DNA of 64,000 nucleotides from Enterobacterales bacterium (GTDB lineage Bacteria; Pseudomonadota; Gammaproteobacteria; Enterobacterales; Enterobacteriaceae): NCBI GenBank assembly GCA_003864575.1, contig BHES01000003.1, positions 1 to 64,000 of the forward strand, read 5' to 3'. Shown piece by piece: positions 48,084 to 60,540 of this stretch (position 1 is its first letter; each line of letters starts with the position of its first letter). The notes under the pieces were generated by a model. It saw only the letters and a program-made list of their open reading frames with translations, ran no database searches and was not told where the DNA came from. The position numbers and the translations under genes were made by a program.

Positions 48084-48497
48084 ATGGCTTTGCCAGATAA
48101 AGATAAATTAGTTAAAAATTTCTCCCGGTGCCCGAACTGGGAAGAAAAATATCTCTACGTGATTGAACTGGGTGGGCAGCTGGCACCACTGGCTGATGAA
48201 TATCGTCAGGAGAAAAACCTGATCTCTGGCTGTCAAAGCCAGGTGTGGATTGTCATGCAGGCCGGTGAAAACGGGCAACTGAGCTTCCACGGTGACAGTG
48301 ATGCGGCGATCGTCAAAGGTTTACTGGCGATTGTTTTCAGTCTCTATCAGGGATTGACGGCTCAGGATGTGGTGGCGCTGGATGTCCGTCCGTTCTTTAC
48401 GCAATTAGAACTGAGTCAGCATTTGACGCCATCGCGCTCGCAGGGGCTGGAAGCCATGATCCGTGCTATCCGTGTCAATGCTCAGAAACTGAGCTGA
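48084..48497 (+). CDS. sufE: Cysteine desulfuration protein SufE
   Basis: [43 protein letters not shown]. Confidence 0.96.
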   Translation: MALPDKDKLVKNFSRCPNWEEKYLYVIELGGQLAPLADEYRQEKNLISGCQSQVWIVMQAGENGQLSFHGDSDAAIVKGLLAIVFSLYQGLTAQDVVALDVRPFFTQLELSQHLTPSRSQGLEAMIRAIRVNAQKLS

Positions 48498-48756
48498 GTC
48501 TGCGCTAATCTCCGTGTTGCTCATTAGGAATGTTCTGCTAATGAGCAACGCTGTTTCTCCCCCTTTCCTCGCCCGCTTGTCGTTTACTCCTGATTTTTCA
48601 ACTTACTATCTCCGCGTTTTTTACTGGCGTTTCCCTCAGGTAACTTTCTGATTTTCTGTGGTTTGATTGCTACAAAATTCTGTGCTGCTAGTATTAACAG
48701 ACACGATGATTGTCTTTCCTCAGATTGTCTGGGGGCAGGCCGAAAAAGGATTGAGT

Positions 48757-49764
48757 ATGAGACGCACATTACCCCTTCTGGCGATGTTAGTTGGCACCCT
48801 GATAGCAACGCATTCTATGACCGCAAGTGCAGCAGAATATCCACTTCCGCCGGACAACAGCCGCCTGATTGGTGAAAACACCACGTACACGGTTCCCAAC
48901 GATGGATTGCCACTGGAAGCCGTTGCGGCAAAATACCAGATTGGTTTAATTGGCATGTTGGAAGCGAACCCGGGGACCGATCCTTACCTGCCTAAACCGG
49001 GTACCGTACTGACCATCCCTTCGCAAATGCTGCTGCCAGATACCAAGCGTGAAGGCATTGTGGTGAACCTGGCGGAGCTGCGCCTCTATTACTATCCGAA
49101 AGGTGAGAACAAGGTGATTGTGCTGCCGATAGGTATTGGCCAGCTTGGGCGCAATACGCCGGAAATGGTCACTTCAGTTAGCCAGAAAATCCCCAACCCG
49201 ACCTGGACTCCAACGGCGAATATCCGTAAAGCGTATCTGAAAGATGGCATTACGCTGCCGGGAATGGTGCCTGCCGGTCCTCAGAACCCGATGGGTCTGT
49301 TCACAATGCGTCTCTCCGCCGGTACCGGGCAATATCTTATCCACGGAACCAATGCTAATTTTGGTATTGGTATGCGTGTGAGTTCGGGCTGTATTCGCTT
49401 ACGTCCGGATGACATCGAGGCGTTGTTCAACATGGTGCCAAAAGGGACTCGCGTACAGATCGTCAACCAGCCGATCAAATTTGACGTTGAACCCGATGGC
49501 AAACGCTACATAGAAGTACACCAGCCGCTGTCACATACCGAGAAAGATGATCCGCAGACTAAGCCTATTCCTCTGACGGTGGCGGCGAAGAAGTTCGTTA
49601 AGAACAATGAGACGGACGATGACGTTGTCAAGCAGGCGATTGAACGCCGCTCAGGCATGCCGGTTGTTGTGAGTAAAGGGGTGGAAGCGAAGTCCGCGAC
49701 TGCTGCGTCACAAACGGCAGTGACGACGATACAGAAAACCTACGAGACAGCTGATAATCAGTAA
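48757..49764 (+). CDS. ldtE: L,D-transpeptidase LdtE-like (YnhG)
   Basis: NLAELRLYYYPKGENKVIVLPIGIGQLG, YkuD motif IHGTNANFGIGMRVSSGCIRL; downstream of sufE as in E. coli. Confidence 0.88.
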   Translation: MRRTLPLLAMLVGTLIATHSMTASAAEYPLPPDNSRLIGENTTYTVPNDGLPLEAVAAKYQIGLIGMLEANPGTDPYLPKPGTVLTIPSQMLLPDTKREGIVVNLAELRLYYYPKGENKVIVLPIGIGQLGRNTPEMVTSVSQKIPNPTWTPTANIRKAYLKDGITLPGMVPAGPQNPMGLFTMRLSAGTGQYLIHGTNANFGIGMRVSSGCIRLRPDDIEALFNMVPKGTRVQIVNQPIKFDVEPDGKRYIEVHQPLSHTEKDDPQTKPIPLTVAAKKFVKNNETDDDVVKQAIERRSGMPVVVSKGVEAKSATAASQTAVTTIQKTYETADNQ

Positions 49765-49913
49765 TCGCGCTGTATGCGTGTGAGTAAGCTTTAAACCGGA
49801 GGGGCGGCTACTGCTCCTTTTTTACATCTGAAGGGTATGAGAGGGCCGCAGGTCGCTTTAATAGGGATGATTATTGAGGTGATGAAGTTCAGGAGAGAGC
49901 AGAAGAATTTAGA

Positions 49914-49943
49914 TAAAAAAATGGCGCACAGAGTGCGCCATTT
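49914..49943 (-). terminator. Terminator after lpp
   Basis: Minus strand ATGGCGCACTCTGTGCGCCATTTTTTT. Confidence 0.85.
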
Positions 49944-49959
49944 AGCTAAAGAAGTAATA

Positions 49960-50217
<258 letters not shown>

Positions 50218-50434
50218 TTAATCTCCATGTAGCGTTACAAGTATTACACAAACCTTTTTCTAATGAGAATAAATTTTTGCTCGTGAACGCTTTATTTTGA
50301 TCGTTCGCTCAAAGAAGCATCTTTTTTTGCGATTAAGTTAAAAAATGTAGCGAAAACAGCCGGATTCCATGAGAAATGTCCCATTTTATTGTCAACTAAT
50401 TCGCCGGTTATTTTTTATTTCATCAAAACGCAGG

Positions 50435-50463
50435 CAAAAAAAACGCCGCAATGTGCGGCGTTT
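50435..50463 (-). terminator. Terminator after pykF
   Basis: Minus strand AAACGCCGCACATTGCGGCGTTTTTTTT. Confidence 0.88.
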
Positions 50464-50488
50464 GGAAAAAAACTATGTCACGTTTTAA

Positions 50489-51901
50489 TTAAACAACGTG
50501 TACCGATGCAGTATTGGTGGTGCCGCTTTGTACCAGAGCGCCTGAAACCATCACTACAACGTCGCCTTTCTGGGCCAAACCACTTTCAAGAGCCGCTTCT
50601 TTACCGATGCGGTAGAAGTCGTCAGTAGAAGCGATTTCTTTAACCAGCTGAGTGATCACGCCTTTAGTCAGAATCAGCTGACGTGCGGTTACTTCGTTGG
50701 TGGTCAGGGCAAGAATCGTTGCGTGTGGGAAGTATTTACGAACGGCTTTGGCTGATTTACCACCGTTGGTTGCGACCACGATCAGTGGAGCATCCAGTTT
50801 CTCAGCAGTTTCAACGGCACCGCGGCAAACGGCTTCGGTGATACGCAGTTTGCGGTTGTCATTCTGGCCATCGATGCGGCTATCCATAACGCGGTCTGTA
50901 CGCGCACAGATGGTTGCCATGATGGTCACAGCTTCCAGAGGGTATTTACCCTTGGCACTTTCGCCAGACAGCATCACGGCATCAGTGCCGTCGATGATGG
51001 CGTTAGCCACGTCGCCAGCTTCAGCACGAGTAGGGCGCGGGTTCTTGATCATGGAATCGAGCATCTGAGTCGCGGTAATAACGACTTTGCGTGCGCGGTT
51101 ACACTTCTCAATCATCATTTTCTGCGCGAAGATCACTTCTTCTACCGGGATTTCAACGCCCAGGTCACCACGAGCAACCATGATACCGTCAGAAGCTTCG
51201 AGGATTTCGTCGAAGTTGTTCAGGCCTTCCTGGTTCTCAATCTTAGAGATGATTTGGATGTGTTCGCCGCCGTGGGCTTTCAGATGCTCACGGATTTCCA
51301 GCACGTCAGAGCGTTTACGGATAAAGGAAGCCGCAACGAAGTCAACGCCTTGCTCGCAACCGAAGATCAGGTCGCGTTTATCTTTTTCAGCCAGTGCAGG
51401 CAGAGCGATAGAAACGCCTGGCAGGTTAACGCCTTTGTTTTCGCCAAGGTCACCGTTGTTCAGAACTTTACAAGTCACTTCAGTTTCTGAAACTTCGATC
51501 ACTTCCATGCCGATCAGACCATCGTCCACCAGAATGGTGTTGCCAATTTTCAGGTCAGCAGCGAAGCCCGCATAGGTCACTGCAACACGGGTCGTGTTAC
51601 CAATAACCGACTGGTCGGTAGTGAAGGTGTAATTTTGGCCAGCAACAAGAGAAGCGTCAACGCCGCCTTCCAGTTTCATGGTGCGGATTTCAGGGCCCTT
51701 GGTGTCAAGCAGGATGCCTGCTTTATGACCGGTTTTAGCCATGACATTACGGATATTTTTGATACGTTGACCGTGCTCTTCGTAATCACCGTGAGAGAAG
51801 TTCAAACGCATTACGTTCATGCCTGCATCAAGCAGTTTGGTCAGCATTTCTTCGGATTCAGTTTTTGGTCCGATGGTACAAACGATTTTAGTCTTTTTCA
51901 T
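50489..51901 (-). CDS. pykF: Pyruvate kinase I
   Basis: [43 protein letters not shown] at 51901. Confidence 0.96.
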   Translation of the reverse strand: MKKTKIVCTIGPKTESEEMLTKLLDAGMNVMRLNFSHGDYEEHGQRIKNIRNVMAKTGHKAGILLDTKGPEIRTMKLEGGVDASLVAGQNYTFTTDQSVIGNTTRVAVTYAGFAADLKIGNTILVDDGLIGMEVIEVSETEVTCKVLNNGDLGENKGVNLPGVSIALPALAEKDKRDLIFGCEQGVDFVAASFIRKRSDVLEIREHLKAHGGEHIQIISKIENQEGLNNFDEILEASDGIMVARGDLGVEIPVEEVIFAQKMMIEKCNRARKVVITATQMLDSMIKNPRPTRAEAGDVANAIIDGTDAVMLSGESAKGKYPLEAVTIMATICARTDRVMDSRIDGQNDNRKLRITEAVCRGAVETAEKLDAPLIVVATNGGKSAKAVRKYFPHATILALTTNEVTARQLILTKGVITQLVKEIASTDDFYRIGKEAALESGLAQKGDVVVMVSGALVQSGTTNTASVHVV

Positions 51902-52383
51902 GACGATTTTATCTACAAGTTGTGATGGATTGGAAATGAGTCGCCTGACAGCACTGCTGCCTGCGAGGAATTGGGTTGGTGCCGGATTGTAACAAAACAC
52001 TCTTAAGCGTAGGCGACTGGAGAATAAAGGGTGTGTAAAGTTCAGCCAAGACGTGGCGATCTGTACGATTATTCATCGTTTCGTATGAGGTCGTGCTTTT
52101 ATAGGGACGATATCGACAGATCAAGGGGCTGAGACCATTCAATCGGAGAGACGGTACGTATTATAAGGGCTAAGCGGCGGGAAACAAAATAAAAAACATG
52201 ATGCTGCGCAAGCTTAGGGTAACTCTGCGGCGTTCGTTGCGCAAATGACCAAAATGGGCAGTATGGATAAGAGACAGGTTGACCCGTGATGAGGCAAGAG
52301 GGAATCGAAAAAGTAATAAGTAGGAAAAAAACTTGAGTGTGACAGTGGAGTGTTATGAAATCAGGGAGAGGTACAATTTTATC

Positions 52384-52460
52384 TGGTGCGTCCGAATGGA
52401 CTCGAACCATCGACCCCCACCATGTCAAGGTGGTGCTCTAACCAACTGAGCTACGGACGC
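52384..52460 (-). tRNA. valW: tRNA-Val (GAC)
   Basis: Minus strand GCGTCCGTAGCTCAGTTGGTTAGAGCACCACCTTGACATGGTGGGGGTCGATGGTTCGAGTCCATTCGGACGCACCA; anticodon GAC, encoded CCA. valV/valW assignment between the two copies is arbitrary. Confidence 0.97.
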
Positions 52461-52493
52461 ACATCGGATAAAACTCACTACTTTGCAGAAATT

Positions 52494-52570
52494 TGGTGCG
52501 TCCGAATGGACTCGAACCATCGACCCCCACCATGTCAAGGTGGTGCTCTAACCAACTGAGCTACGGACGC
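52494..52570 (-). tRNA. valV: tRNA-Val (GAC), second tandem copy
   Basis: Identical 77-nt sequence, 33-nt spacer between copies; same tandem arrangement near pykF/mdtK as E. coli valVW. Confidence 0.97.
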
Positions 52571-52766
52571 ATCGTATTCTGTCTGCCAGTGCGGCAGCGG
52601 GGACGAATATTAACGACCTACCCGATGGCTGGCAAGGGAAAAAAAACATTTTGCCGTTATATTGTGATTGAGTGGTGCGTGAATGTTCACTGCGTTGATT
52701 TTTTGAACATTAATGGCTAAAAAGTCAGCCGCCGAATAACAAGTTTCCGGCGGCTGACTATTACAT

Positions 52767-54140
52767 CTAGCGACCAGCGTTCTCTAAAATCGTGAACGAC
52801 GGTTGTTTTTGGATCCAACGGATACGCAGTGTTACCATCAACGCGGCGAAGGTCAGACCTAAAATAAAGCCCCACCAGAAGCCGCTGGGGCCCATCGCCG
52901 GAACGATATAGTCGGTTAGTCCCAGAGTATAACCCACCGGCAAACCCAGCACCCAATAGGCGACAAACGTAATATAGAAGATGGAGCGGGTATCTTTATA
53001 TCCACGTAATACGCCGGTACCGATGACCTGAATCGCATCGGAAATCTGGTAAACCGCCGCCAGTAACATCAAGCTTGACGCCAGCGTAATGACTTCAGGG
53101 TTATCATTATATAGCCCCGCAATTTGCGTGCGGAAAAGTACGGAAAGCGATGCGCTGATGCAGGCGATAACGATGCCGGTGAAAATACTGGTGTAGGCGG
53201 CAACTTTGGCCCCTTCTATTGACGACTCACCCAGCCTTGACCCAACACGAATAGTACTTGCCATGCCTAATGACAACGGGATCACAAACATCACTGAACC
53301 CAGACTCAACGCTATCTGATGACTGGCAACCGCCACAATGCCTAAAGGGGAAACCAGTAGCGCAACAATGGCAAACAGCGTGACTTCAAAAAACAGTGCC
53401 AAGCCGATAGGGAGGCCCAAACCGATTAAACGTTTTAACGTCACCCAGTCAGGTTTGGCAAATTGGGAAGGGGCAACAATGTCTTTCATGAAGTACGCGC
53501 GTTTAACATAGTAGCGCATCATCAGGAACATCACCCAATACACCGTACCGGTGGCAACGCCGCAACCTACGCCACCCAGTGCTGGTGCACCAAATTTTCC
53601 ATAGATGAAAATATAGTTAACCGGAATATTCACCAGCAGGCCGATGAAGCCGAAGACCATGCCCGGTTTGGTTTTGGACAAACCCTCACACTGGACGCGC
53701 AACACCTGGAAAAACAGATAGCCGGGCGCGCCCCACATGATGGCATGCAGGTATCCAATCGCTTTGGTTTTAAGTTGAGGGTCAATATTATGCATCAACC
53801 CGATAATCTGGTCGCAGTGATACAGCACGGCAATAATTAGTACCGAAACGCCGGACGCCAGCCAGAAGCCCTGCTGGATCTGATGGGCAATTTTATCGCG
53901 TCGGCCTGCGCCATTGAGCTGTGCGACAGTCGGGGTTAAGGCCAGTAAAAGACCGTGTCCAAACAGAATTGCTGGTAACCAAATCGAGGTTCCAACTGCG
54001 ACGGCAGCCATATCAGTGGCACTGACGCCACCGGCCATAATAGTATCCACTACGCCCATGGACGTTTGCGCAATTTGAGCGAGGATAACGGGGATCGCGA
54101 GAGCTAATAACACACGCGCTTCTGTAAGGTACTTCTGCAC
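52767..54140 (-). CDS. mdtK: MATE family multidrug efflux transporter MdtK/NorM
   Basis: [41 protein letters not shown] start at 54140 fits MdtK (MQKY...); divergent from riboflavin synthase. Confidence 0.94.
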   Translation of the reverse strand: MQKYLTEARVLLALAIPVILAQIAQTSMGVVDTIMAGGVSATDMAAVAVGTSIWLPAILFGHGLLLALTPTVAQLNGAGRRDKIAHQIQQGFWLASGVSVLIIAVLYHCDQIIGLMHNIDPQLKTKAIGYLHAIMWGAPGYLFFQVLRVQCEGLSKTKPGMVFGFIGLLVNIPVNYIFIYGKFGAPALGGVGCGVATGTVYWVMFLMMRYYVKRAYFMKDIVAPSQFAKPDWVTLKRLIGLGLPIGLALFFEVTLFAIVALLVSPLGIVAVASHQIALSLGSVMFVIPLSLGMASTIRVGSRLGESSIEGAKVAAYTSIFTGIVIACISASLSVLFRTQIAGLYNDNPEVITLASSLMLLAAVYQISDAIQVIGTGVLRGYKDTRSIFYITFVAYWVLGLPVGYTLGLTDYIVPAMGPSGFWWGFILGLTFAALMVTLRIRWIQKQPSFTILENAGR

Positions 54141-54402
54141 GTATACACCTTTCATGTTTTGAATAAAAAACGCCACGCAGGGACTGACGCTAAAATAGCG
54201 GAAAATAACCCAAAGATTGTACATTGTCAGACTTTTTAAGCAATCAAAGCTGTTAAGGGAGAGTTACGTTTTGTCTCCTTTTCAGTTGCTGATATTTTAC
54301 TCTCATTGATTTGGCTTTCTATTAAATCTGCGGCAAACTGGCAGACAGAAACAAAATACTCTGCAGATGCTTTACTGCACAAAAATGAATGAGGCATGGC
54401 CT

Positions 54403-55059
54403 ATGTTTACCGGTATTGTTCAGGGCACAGGAACGTTAGTGTCCATCGATGAAAAACCTAATTTTCGAACCCACGTTGTGCAAATGCCAGCGCATATGCT
54501 TGATAATCTGGAGCTGGGTGCTTCAGTGTCGCACAATGGCTGTTGCCTGACGGTCACTGAAGTGAAGGGAGACCAGGTCAGTTTTGATCTGGTGAAAGAG
54601 ACCCTTCGCCTGACGAATCTTGGTGATTTGCAACCAGGATCCCAGGTGAACCTGGAGCGCGCTGCCCGTTTTGATGACGAAATTGGCGGGCACCTGATGT
54701 CCGGGCACATTATTTGTACGGCGGAAGTGGCGAAAATTCTCACGTCCGAAAATAACCGTCAGATCTGGTTCCGTATGCCACATGAAGATTTGATGAAATA
54801 TGTATTACATAAAGGGTTCATCGGTATCGACGGAATTAGTCTCACCGTGGGTGAGGTAACCAAAACACGTTTCTGTGTGCACCTGATTCCCGAAACGTTG
54901 CAGCGCACCACTTTGGGCGCCAAGCGTTTGGGCGATAAAATTAATATTGAAATTGACCCGAAAACGCAGGCGATTGTCGATACGGTCGAGCGCGTGTTAG
55001 CCAGCCGCGAGGCAGCCATCGCCACCGCGCAGGCGATGGTCGAGCAACACGAGCAATAA
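54403..55059 (+). CDS. ribE: Riboflavin synthase alpha subunit
   Basis: [18 protein letters not shown]; two lumazine-binding repeats. Called ribC in older E. coli annotation. Confidence 0.95.
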   Translation: MFTGIVQGTGTLVSIDEKPNFRTHVVQMPAHMLDNLELGASVSHNGCCLTVTEVKGDQVSFDLVKETLRLTNLGDLQPGSQVNLERAARFDDEIGGHLMSGHIICTAEVAKILTSENNRQIWFRMPHEDLMKYVLHKGFIGIDGISLTVGEVTKTRFCVHLIPETLQRTTLGAKRLGDKINIEIDPKTQAIVDTVERVLASREAAIATAQAMVEQHEQ

Positions 55060-55087
55060 GCCTTCAGGATTTTTCGCATTAAAAAAA

Positions 55088-55122
55088 CAAAAAGCCGGAC
55101 AGGTCGCTGTTCGGCTTTTTTA
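55088..55122. terminator. Bidirectional terminator between ribE and cfa
   Basis: AAAAAGCCGGACAGGTCGCTGTTCGGCTTTTTTA. Confidence 0.8.
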
Positions 55123-55153
55123 TATCGATTGACCCGTCCTGAATAGCGTTACA

Positions 55154-56305
55154 TTAACGCGGTACGCGAATTCCGCCTTCAACACCCTGCGGGCTTAACA
55201 CCACCTGCCACAACTGAATATCGCGTGCGCGGAAAGCGCCGGCGCAGGCGTTCAGATAGTAGGTGAACATGCGTTCAAAACGATCCGAGTATTTATCCGC
55301 CAGCGTCGGCCATGCCTGCAGAAAACGCTCCAGCCACGCCATCAGTGTGCGGTCATAGTCCGCGCCAATATTGTGCCAGTCTTCCATCACAAACAGAGAT
55401 TCGGTAGTCTGCGCAATCTGTTTGATGGAAGGCAAACAGCCATTAGGGAAAATATATTTATCGATCCAGGGATCGACGCTTAAATCTGACTTATTCGAGC
55501 CAATGGTATGAAGCAGGAATAAACCGTCAGGCTTAATATTGCGTTTTACCACGTCGAAATAGGTCTGGTAATTCTTTGGCCCGACATGTTCAAACATCCC
55601 CACCGAGACAATCCGGTCGAACTGATCATTCAGGTCGCGGTAATCTTGCAGCAAAATGGTTACATCGAGATCTTTACAGCGATCCTGGGCCATCTTTTGC
55701 TGTTCAGCTGAGATAGTCACACCGACGACGCTGACGCCGTAATGCTTGGCGGCATATTCCGACAATCCCCCCCAACCACAACCAATATCCAGCAGACGCA
55801 GGCCGGGTTTTAATTGCAGCTTATCGCAAATCATTTTTAATTTTGCTTCCTGAGCCTGCTCAAGCGTCGTTGCGTCTTTCCAGTAGGCACAAGAATATTG
55901 CATATAGGGGTCAAGCATCAGACTGAAGAGGTCATTACCCAGATCATAATGCTCTTTGCCAACAATCCAGGCGCGCTTTTTGGATTGAAGATTGGTGAGC
56001 CGTGCGGCTGCAATGCGGAGTGTGTCTTTAAAATGTCGGGGAAGTTTACTTTCAAGACCGGCATTCAGGACGCGCTGGAAGAAAATATCCAGTCGTTCGC
56101 ATTCCCACCAGCCGTCCATGTAACTTTCGCCCAGGCCCAAAGAGCCTTCCTGTAAAACGCGCTTAAAAAAATCAGGGTTTTTTACTTTTATGTCGAAAGG
56201 GCGAGCGCCGTTGATCTGTACATCTGCCATTCCTAACATTTCATTGACGATGCGATACCACTGATTGTCCTGAATACTCAGATCTTCTACACACGATGAA
56301 CTCAT
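55154..56305 (-). CDS. cfa: Cyclopropane-fatty-acyl-phospholipid synthase
   Basis: LGLGESYMDGWWECERLDIFFQRVL, LDIGCGWGGLSEYAAKHYGVSVVGVTIS. Confidence 0.96.
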   Translation of the reverse strand: MSSSCVEDLSIQDNQWYRIVNEMLGMADVQINGARPFDIKVKNPDFFKRVLQEGSLGLGESYMDGWWECERLDIFFQRVLNAGLESKLPRHFKDTLRIAAARLTNLQSKKRAWIVGKEHYDLGNDLFSLMLDPYMQYSCAYWKDATTLEQAQEAKLKMICDKLQLKPGLRLLDIGCGWGGLSEYAAKHYGVSVVGVTISAEQQKMAQDRCKDLDVTILLQDYRDLNDQFDRIVSVGMFEHVGPKNYQTYFDVVKRNIKPDGLFLLHTIGSNKSDLSVDPWIDKYIFPNGCLPSIKQIAQTTESLFVMEDWHNIGADYDRTLMAWLERFLQAWPTLADKYSDRFERMFTYYLNACAGAFRARDIQLWQVVLSPQGVEGGIRVPR

Positions 56306-56672
56306 AGCTTCTCCATCACTTTCTCTTCTGACTTATTAACCTGCCGGAAAAACTAAGGCAATTTATGCAGGTCATTATGAGAACAGACGGTTAATCCGCC
56401 TTATCTGATATGCGACTATGAACAGAGGAAATTAGAAGAACACCCGTAACCGGAGCGGTGTGGGGTGACAAATCCTTTTTTATAAAACGTGACGCAGTTC
56501 CCGCGCACGAAAGTTACTTATGATAAAAGCTTAGTATAAATGTTATTTTTAGAGGTTTTATTGAGTATAAACTCGCCTGCGCGCATTCTCAATAACAAAT
56601 AGCGCGCGGCGATTATATTCTTTAAGTAACTGTCACGTAATGGTATTATGACAATCTGTTAGCATGTTTTCG

Positions 56673-57881
56673 TTACCCGCGTGCCAGTTCTTCTTCGCTT
56701 GCTGTTTTCACTGCATCATTCTGTTCTGCACTCTTTTTTACCATCACAAGACCCAGAATAACCAGTATCAGCGTGCCCAACATAACCGTGACGGTCGCCA
56801 GTAACGGCTGAGCAATGAACGCAGAGACCAGCAGGCTGGCAAAAAAGCACAAACCTAATTGTAGTGTATTTTGCAACGCAGCAGCCTTCCCTGTATTAGC
56901 AGGAAATGACATGAGTGCATTCGCGACAACAATCGGGTAACAGGCACCGTTCACCAGCGCCATCAGACAGAATGGGATCAGCAACGTGATCAGTGTGGAA
57001 TGCGTCAGTGTTGCCACCAGATAAAGTGCCACGACGCTCAGTGCGTAACCGGCCAGCAGCCACGGCAAAATACGGTTACCGTCTATTTTGTTAATGATGA
57101 CGCGGCAGCCAAAACCGCCCACCAGGAAAGCGATAGTCTGGGGAACATAACTCAGGCCGATCACGCCCGGCGTGTAGCCCATGTCGCTGAGGATAAAAGG
57201 TGAACCCGTCAGCCAGGCAAAAAAACCAGCAGAACACGCGGCGAAAATCATGACGTTACCGCTGAATACCGGCGAAGCCATCAGCTTGAAAAATCCGATG
57301 CGCTCGGCATTCTGTTGACCGGCCGTTTTTTTCGTTTCCTGAATGCGGAAAGAACACACTAATAGCAGAACGCCAATTGCCAGGAGTAGAACGAAGATGG
57401 CTTCCCAGTCGAAGTGATTTAAAACCCAGGCGCCCAGCAGCGGCGCAAGGGCAGGGGATAACGCAACCAACGGCATGATGGTCGCGAATGTCCGTTTTGC
57501 GACGTCCGCAGAGTAACGGTCGACGACCAGCGCCTGCCAGCTTACTGCAGCGGCACATACGCCAATCGCCTGCAGGAAACGCAGCGCCAGCAGCAAATAG
57601 ATGTTCTCCACCCATACCATCCCCAGACAGCCAAGAGCGAAAAGCATCAGGCCGGCAATGAGCACGGGTCTGCGGCCAAGCTTATCTGAAAGCGGCCCCC
57701 ACAATAATTGTCCGATGGCAAAGCCACCGAGAAAAATACTCAGGCTGGCGCTGATAAAGCCAGGCGTGGTCGCCAGCGAGGTTTGCATAGTGCTAAAAGC
57801 AGGAAGGTACATATCGGTGGCTAAAAAGCCCAGCATGCTCAACCCGGCGAGGTAGAGCATAAATCCAAAGGAGGGTTTCAT
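56673..57881 (-). CDS. punC: MFS purine transporter PunC (YdhC)
   Basis: 12-TM MFS protein: [56 protein letters not shown]; divergent from its LysR gene. Confidence 0.88.
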   Translation of the reverse strand: MKPSFGFMLYLAGLSMLGFLATDMYLPAFSTMQTSLATTPGFISASLSIFLGGFAIGQLLWGPLSDKLGRRPVLIAGLMLFALGCLGMVWVENIYLLLALRFLQAIGVCAAAVSWQALVVDRYSADVAKRTFATIMPLVALSPALAPLLGAWVLNHFDWEAIFVLLLAIGVLLLVCSFRIQETKKTAGQQNAERIGFFKLMASPVFSGNVMIFAACSAGFFAWLTGSPFILSDMGYTPGVIGLSYVPQTIAFLVGGFGCRVIINKIDGNRILPWLLAGYALSVVALYLVATLTHSTLITLLIPFCLMALVNGACYPIVVANALMSFPANTGKAAALQNTLQLGLCFFASLLVSAFIAQPLLATVTVMLGTLILVILGLVMVKKSAEQNDAVKTASEEELARG

Positions 57882-58051
57882 GATTTTCTCTATTTATTGG
57901 CGATGTTTGTTATGCGAAAAATAATTCAATGGCGGCACAACGTGCAGGAAGTCTCAGGCGCGAAGTGTAAAGGTTTGGCTTGTCGCTTGTGAAACGTTAA
58001 TATTTGCACTCTTGTATCAAAAAATTTGAAAGCAGGCGACGAGGCAGAGCA

Positions 58052-58957
58052 ATGTGGTCGGAATATTCATTAGAGGTGGTTGATGCCGTGGCACGTACCG
58101 GCAGTTTCAGCGCGGCTGCGCAAGAGCTGCATCGCGTTCCGTCGGCAGTCAGTTACACCGTTCGCCAACTGGAGCAATGGCTGGCCGTGCCGCTGTTTGA
58201 AAGACGTCATCGGGATGTTGAACTGACCGCCGCCGGTCAGGTATTTGTCGAAGAGGCCCGGTTGCTTATCAAAAAAATGATAGCGACGCGACGTCAATGC
58301 CAGCAGGTGGCAAATGGCTGGCGAGGGCAACTCAATGTGGCGGTCGATCGTATTGTGAAACCGGAGAGATCGCGGCGGTTGGTCACCGATTTCTATCGGG
58401 CTTTCCCCGATACGGAGTTGATCATCCATTCAGAGGTGTTTAACGGTGTGTGGGATGCACTGGTAGATGGCCGTGCCGATGTCGCCATCGGTGCGACGCG
58501 TGCCGTTCCCACCGGTGGGCGCTTTAGTTTCAGGGATATGGGGTTTATGGACTGGCACTGTGTGGTCAGCCCTGATCATCCGCTGGCTGGGCTTACCGCG
58601 CCATTAGTTGATGAACAGCTGCGTGCCTACCCGGCGCTCTGTATTGAAGATACATCGCGAAACTTGCCAAAGCGTGATACCTGGACGCTAAACAATCAAC
58701 GGCGGTTGGTGGTTCCCGACTGGACATGCGCCATTGACTGTTTGTGTGAAGGACTTTGTGTGGGGATGATGCCGGTACATCTGGTTGATGCCTGGATACA
58801 GCAGCAGAAATTACGTGTGCTCACGCTGGCGACCGCATTTCCTGAAAGTGCCTGCTGCCTGACCTGGGATCAAAGTAACCAGTCTCCGGCGCTGGCATGG
58901 CTGCTGGACTATCTGGGGGATACCCCCACTCTTAACCAGGAGTGGTTGCGCAATTAA
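58052..58957 (+). CDS. punR: LysR family regulator PunR (YdhB)
   Basis: MWSEYSLEVVDAVARTGSFSAAAQELHRVPSAVSYTVRQLEQWLAVPLFER; flanked by punC and purR. Confidence 0.9.
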   Translation: MWSEYSLEVVDAVARTGSFSAAAQELHRVPSAVSYTVRQLEQWLAVPLFERRHRDVELTAAGQVFVEEARLLIKKMIATRRQCQQVANGWRGQLNVAVDRIVKPERSRRLVTDFYRAFPDTELIIHSEVFNGVWDALVDGRADVAIGATRAVPTGGRFSFRDMGFMDWHCVVSPDHPLAGLTAPLVDEQLRAYPALCIEDTSRNLPKRDTWTLNNQRRLVVPDWTCAIDCLCEGLCVGMMPVHLVDAWIQQQKLRVLTLATAFPESACCLTWDQSNQSPALAWLLDYLGDTPTLNQEWLRN

Positions 58958-58986
58958 AAACGCCTGCAACGGCGCAGGCGTTTTAC
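58957..58986. terminator. Bidirectional terminator between punR and purR
   Basis: AAAAACGCCTGCAACGGCGCAGGCGTTTTAC. Confidence 0.8.
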
Positions 58987-59011
58987 GTTATGGCATCTCG
59001 CGCGATCGCGA

Positions 59012-60037
59012 TTAACGACGATAGTCGCGGTAAGGGCCATCGGCTACCGAGCGGCGCTCAACCAACTTAGGATGAACTTCAATGGTTTGCGACTCTTCAC
59101 GCTTGCTGATAATTCGGTCTAGCAGCATGGTGAATGCCATCTCACCCAGACGCTCTTTGGGCTGGTGGATAGTGGTCAATGCCGGGGAGAAGTAACGGGC
59201 GTTGCGCACGTTATCATACCCGATCACAGAAATATCCTGAGGTACACGCAGACCCATTTCATCGGCGGCACAAATGGCGCCCATCGCCATGACGTCACCG
59301 CCGCAGAACACCGCCGTTGGGCGCTGTTTCTGCGTCAAAATTTTATGCATCGCCTGATAGCCTGATTCGGGTTCGAAATCGCCCTGAACCACCCACTCTT
59401 CGCGCAGCGGAATATTGGCTTCCGTCATGGCTTTGACGAACCCCTGAAAGCGGCCGCCACCGGTATTACGGGCCAGCTGTCCCGGGATCACACCGATATC
59501 ACGATGACCGCGCTCGATCAGATAACGCCCGGCCATATAGCCACCTTCAAAGGCGTTATCGATGATACTGTCGGTGAAGTTTTTACGCGCTTCGCCCCAG
59601 TCCATTACCACCATTGGGATCGAGCGGTACTCTTCCAGCATATCGAGAAGTGCATCGGGATACTCTGCGCACATAACCAGCAGACCATCTACGCGTTTTT
59701 GCGCCAACATAGCCAGATAGGCCTGCTGTTTATCGAGATTATTGTGTGAATTACACAAAATCAGCGTGTAGCCCTTGGCAAAACAGCTGTTTTCTACGGC
59801 CTCAATTACTTCGGCAAAGTAGGGGGCTTCGCTGGAAGTCGCCAGTAATCCGATAGATTTTGTATTGTTGACCTTGAGGCTACGCGCCACCGCGCTGGGA
59901 GAGTAGTGCAGCTCTTTTATGGCTGTCTGCACGGCGGCTTTAGTTTCTTCGGCGACGAAACGTGTTTTATTGATGACGTGCGATACGGTAGTGGTGGATA
60001 CGCCAGCCCGCTTTGCGACATCTTTTATCGTTGCCAT
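59012..60037 (-). CDS. purR: Purine repressor PurR
   Basis: [55 protein letters not shown]. Confidence 0.97.
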   Translation of the reverse strand: MATIKDVAKRAGVSTTTVSHVINKTRFVAEETKAAVQTAIKELHYSPSAVARSLKVNNTKSIGLLATSSEAPYFAEVIEAVENSCFAKGYTLILCNSHNNLDKQQAYLAMLAQKRVDGLLVMCAEYPDALLDMLEEYRSIPMVVMDWGEARKNFTDSIIDNAFEGGYMAGRYLIERGHRDIGVIPGQLARNTGGGRFQGFVKAMTEANIPLREEWVVQGDFEPESGYQAMHKILTQKQRPTAVFCGGDVMAMGAICAADEMGLRVPQDISVIGYDNVRNARYFSPALTTIHQPKERLGEMAFTMLLDRIISKREESQTIEVHPKLVERRSVADGPYRDYRR

Positions 60038-60081
60038 GAAAAGAATGACTCCTGTCTGACGTGCTTTAGCACGTTAGCATT

Positions 60082-60098
60082 ATGTTAATCGTTTGCCT
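60082..60098 (-). promoter_or_regulatory. Candidate PurR autoregulatory operator
   Basis: Minus strand AGGCAAACGATTAACAT resembles the PUR box and the E. coli purR operator; about 45 nt upstream of the purR ATG. Confidence 0.6.
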
Positions 60099-60372
60099 GC
60101 GTGGATCTGACTGCTGGAAAAGAGTTGAGCAGTGAAATCGTTGGTGGGTTTTTCAGAGAATGGAAACTATCTGAAAGAACATCGGAATGAATCGACCGGC
60201 ACGCAGCGTGGTAACCGCGAATTTTCTCTTATATCTTGCTAAAGGGGAAGTAAAAAGTCTTCATAACGCAGGGAATGATCACGGGATTTTAAAACCAAAC
60301 TGTGAGAAAATGCGTTGGCACACAAACTGTATGGCTTATAAAAGGGCCACATTTGATCCAGAAGGGGTTTTA

Positions 60373-60462
60373 ATGGATACCAATCTGAAACTTGCTCTCA
60401 TTACTGTGGTTGGCGCGCTGGCAATGATTATAGCTTTCAGTTTTACCGCAGTGATGCACTGA
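60373..60462 (+). CDS. ynhF: Small membrane protein YnhF, 29 aa
   Basis: MDTNLKLALITVVGALAMIIAFSFTAVMH; same size, hydropathy and purR-adjacent position as E. coli YnhF. Confidence 0.85.
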   Translation: MDTNLKLALITVVGALAMIIAFSFTAVMH

Positions 60463-60502
60463 TACATTTTTCACCTTCGTTTGCTGAGGGTGAAAACGTC
60501 AG

Positions 60503-60540
60503 AAAAAAGGGCGATTCCTTTAACAGGTATCGCCCTTTTC
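60503..60540 (+). terminator. Terminator after ynhF
   Basis: AAAAAAGGGCGATTCCTTTAACAGGTATCGCCCTTTTC. Confidence 0.82.

Noticed and set aside
51087-51575. 162-aa plus ORF in pykF
   Set aside because: Ser/Arg-rich antisense shadow ORF.
52384-52570. Repeated 77-nt blocks considered as a CRISPR or repeat array
   Set aside because: Only two copies, and each folds as a complete tRNA-Val with CCA.
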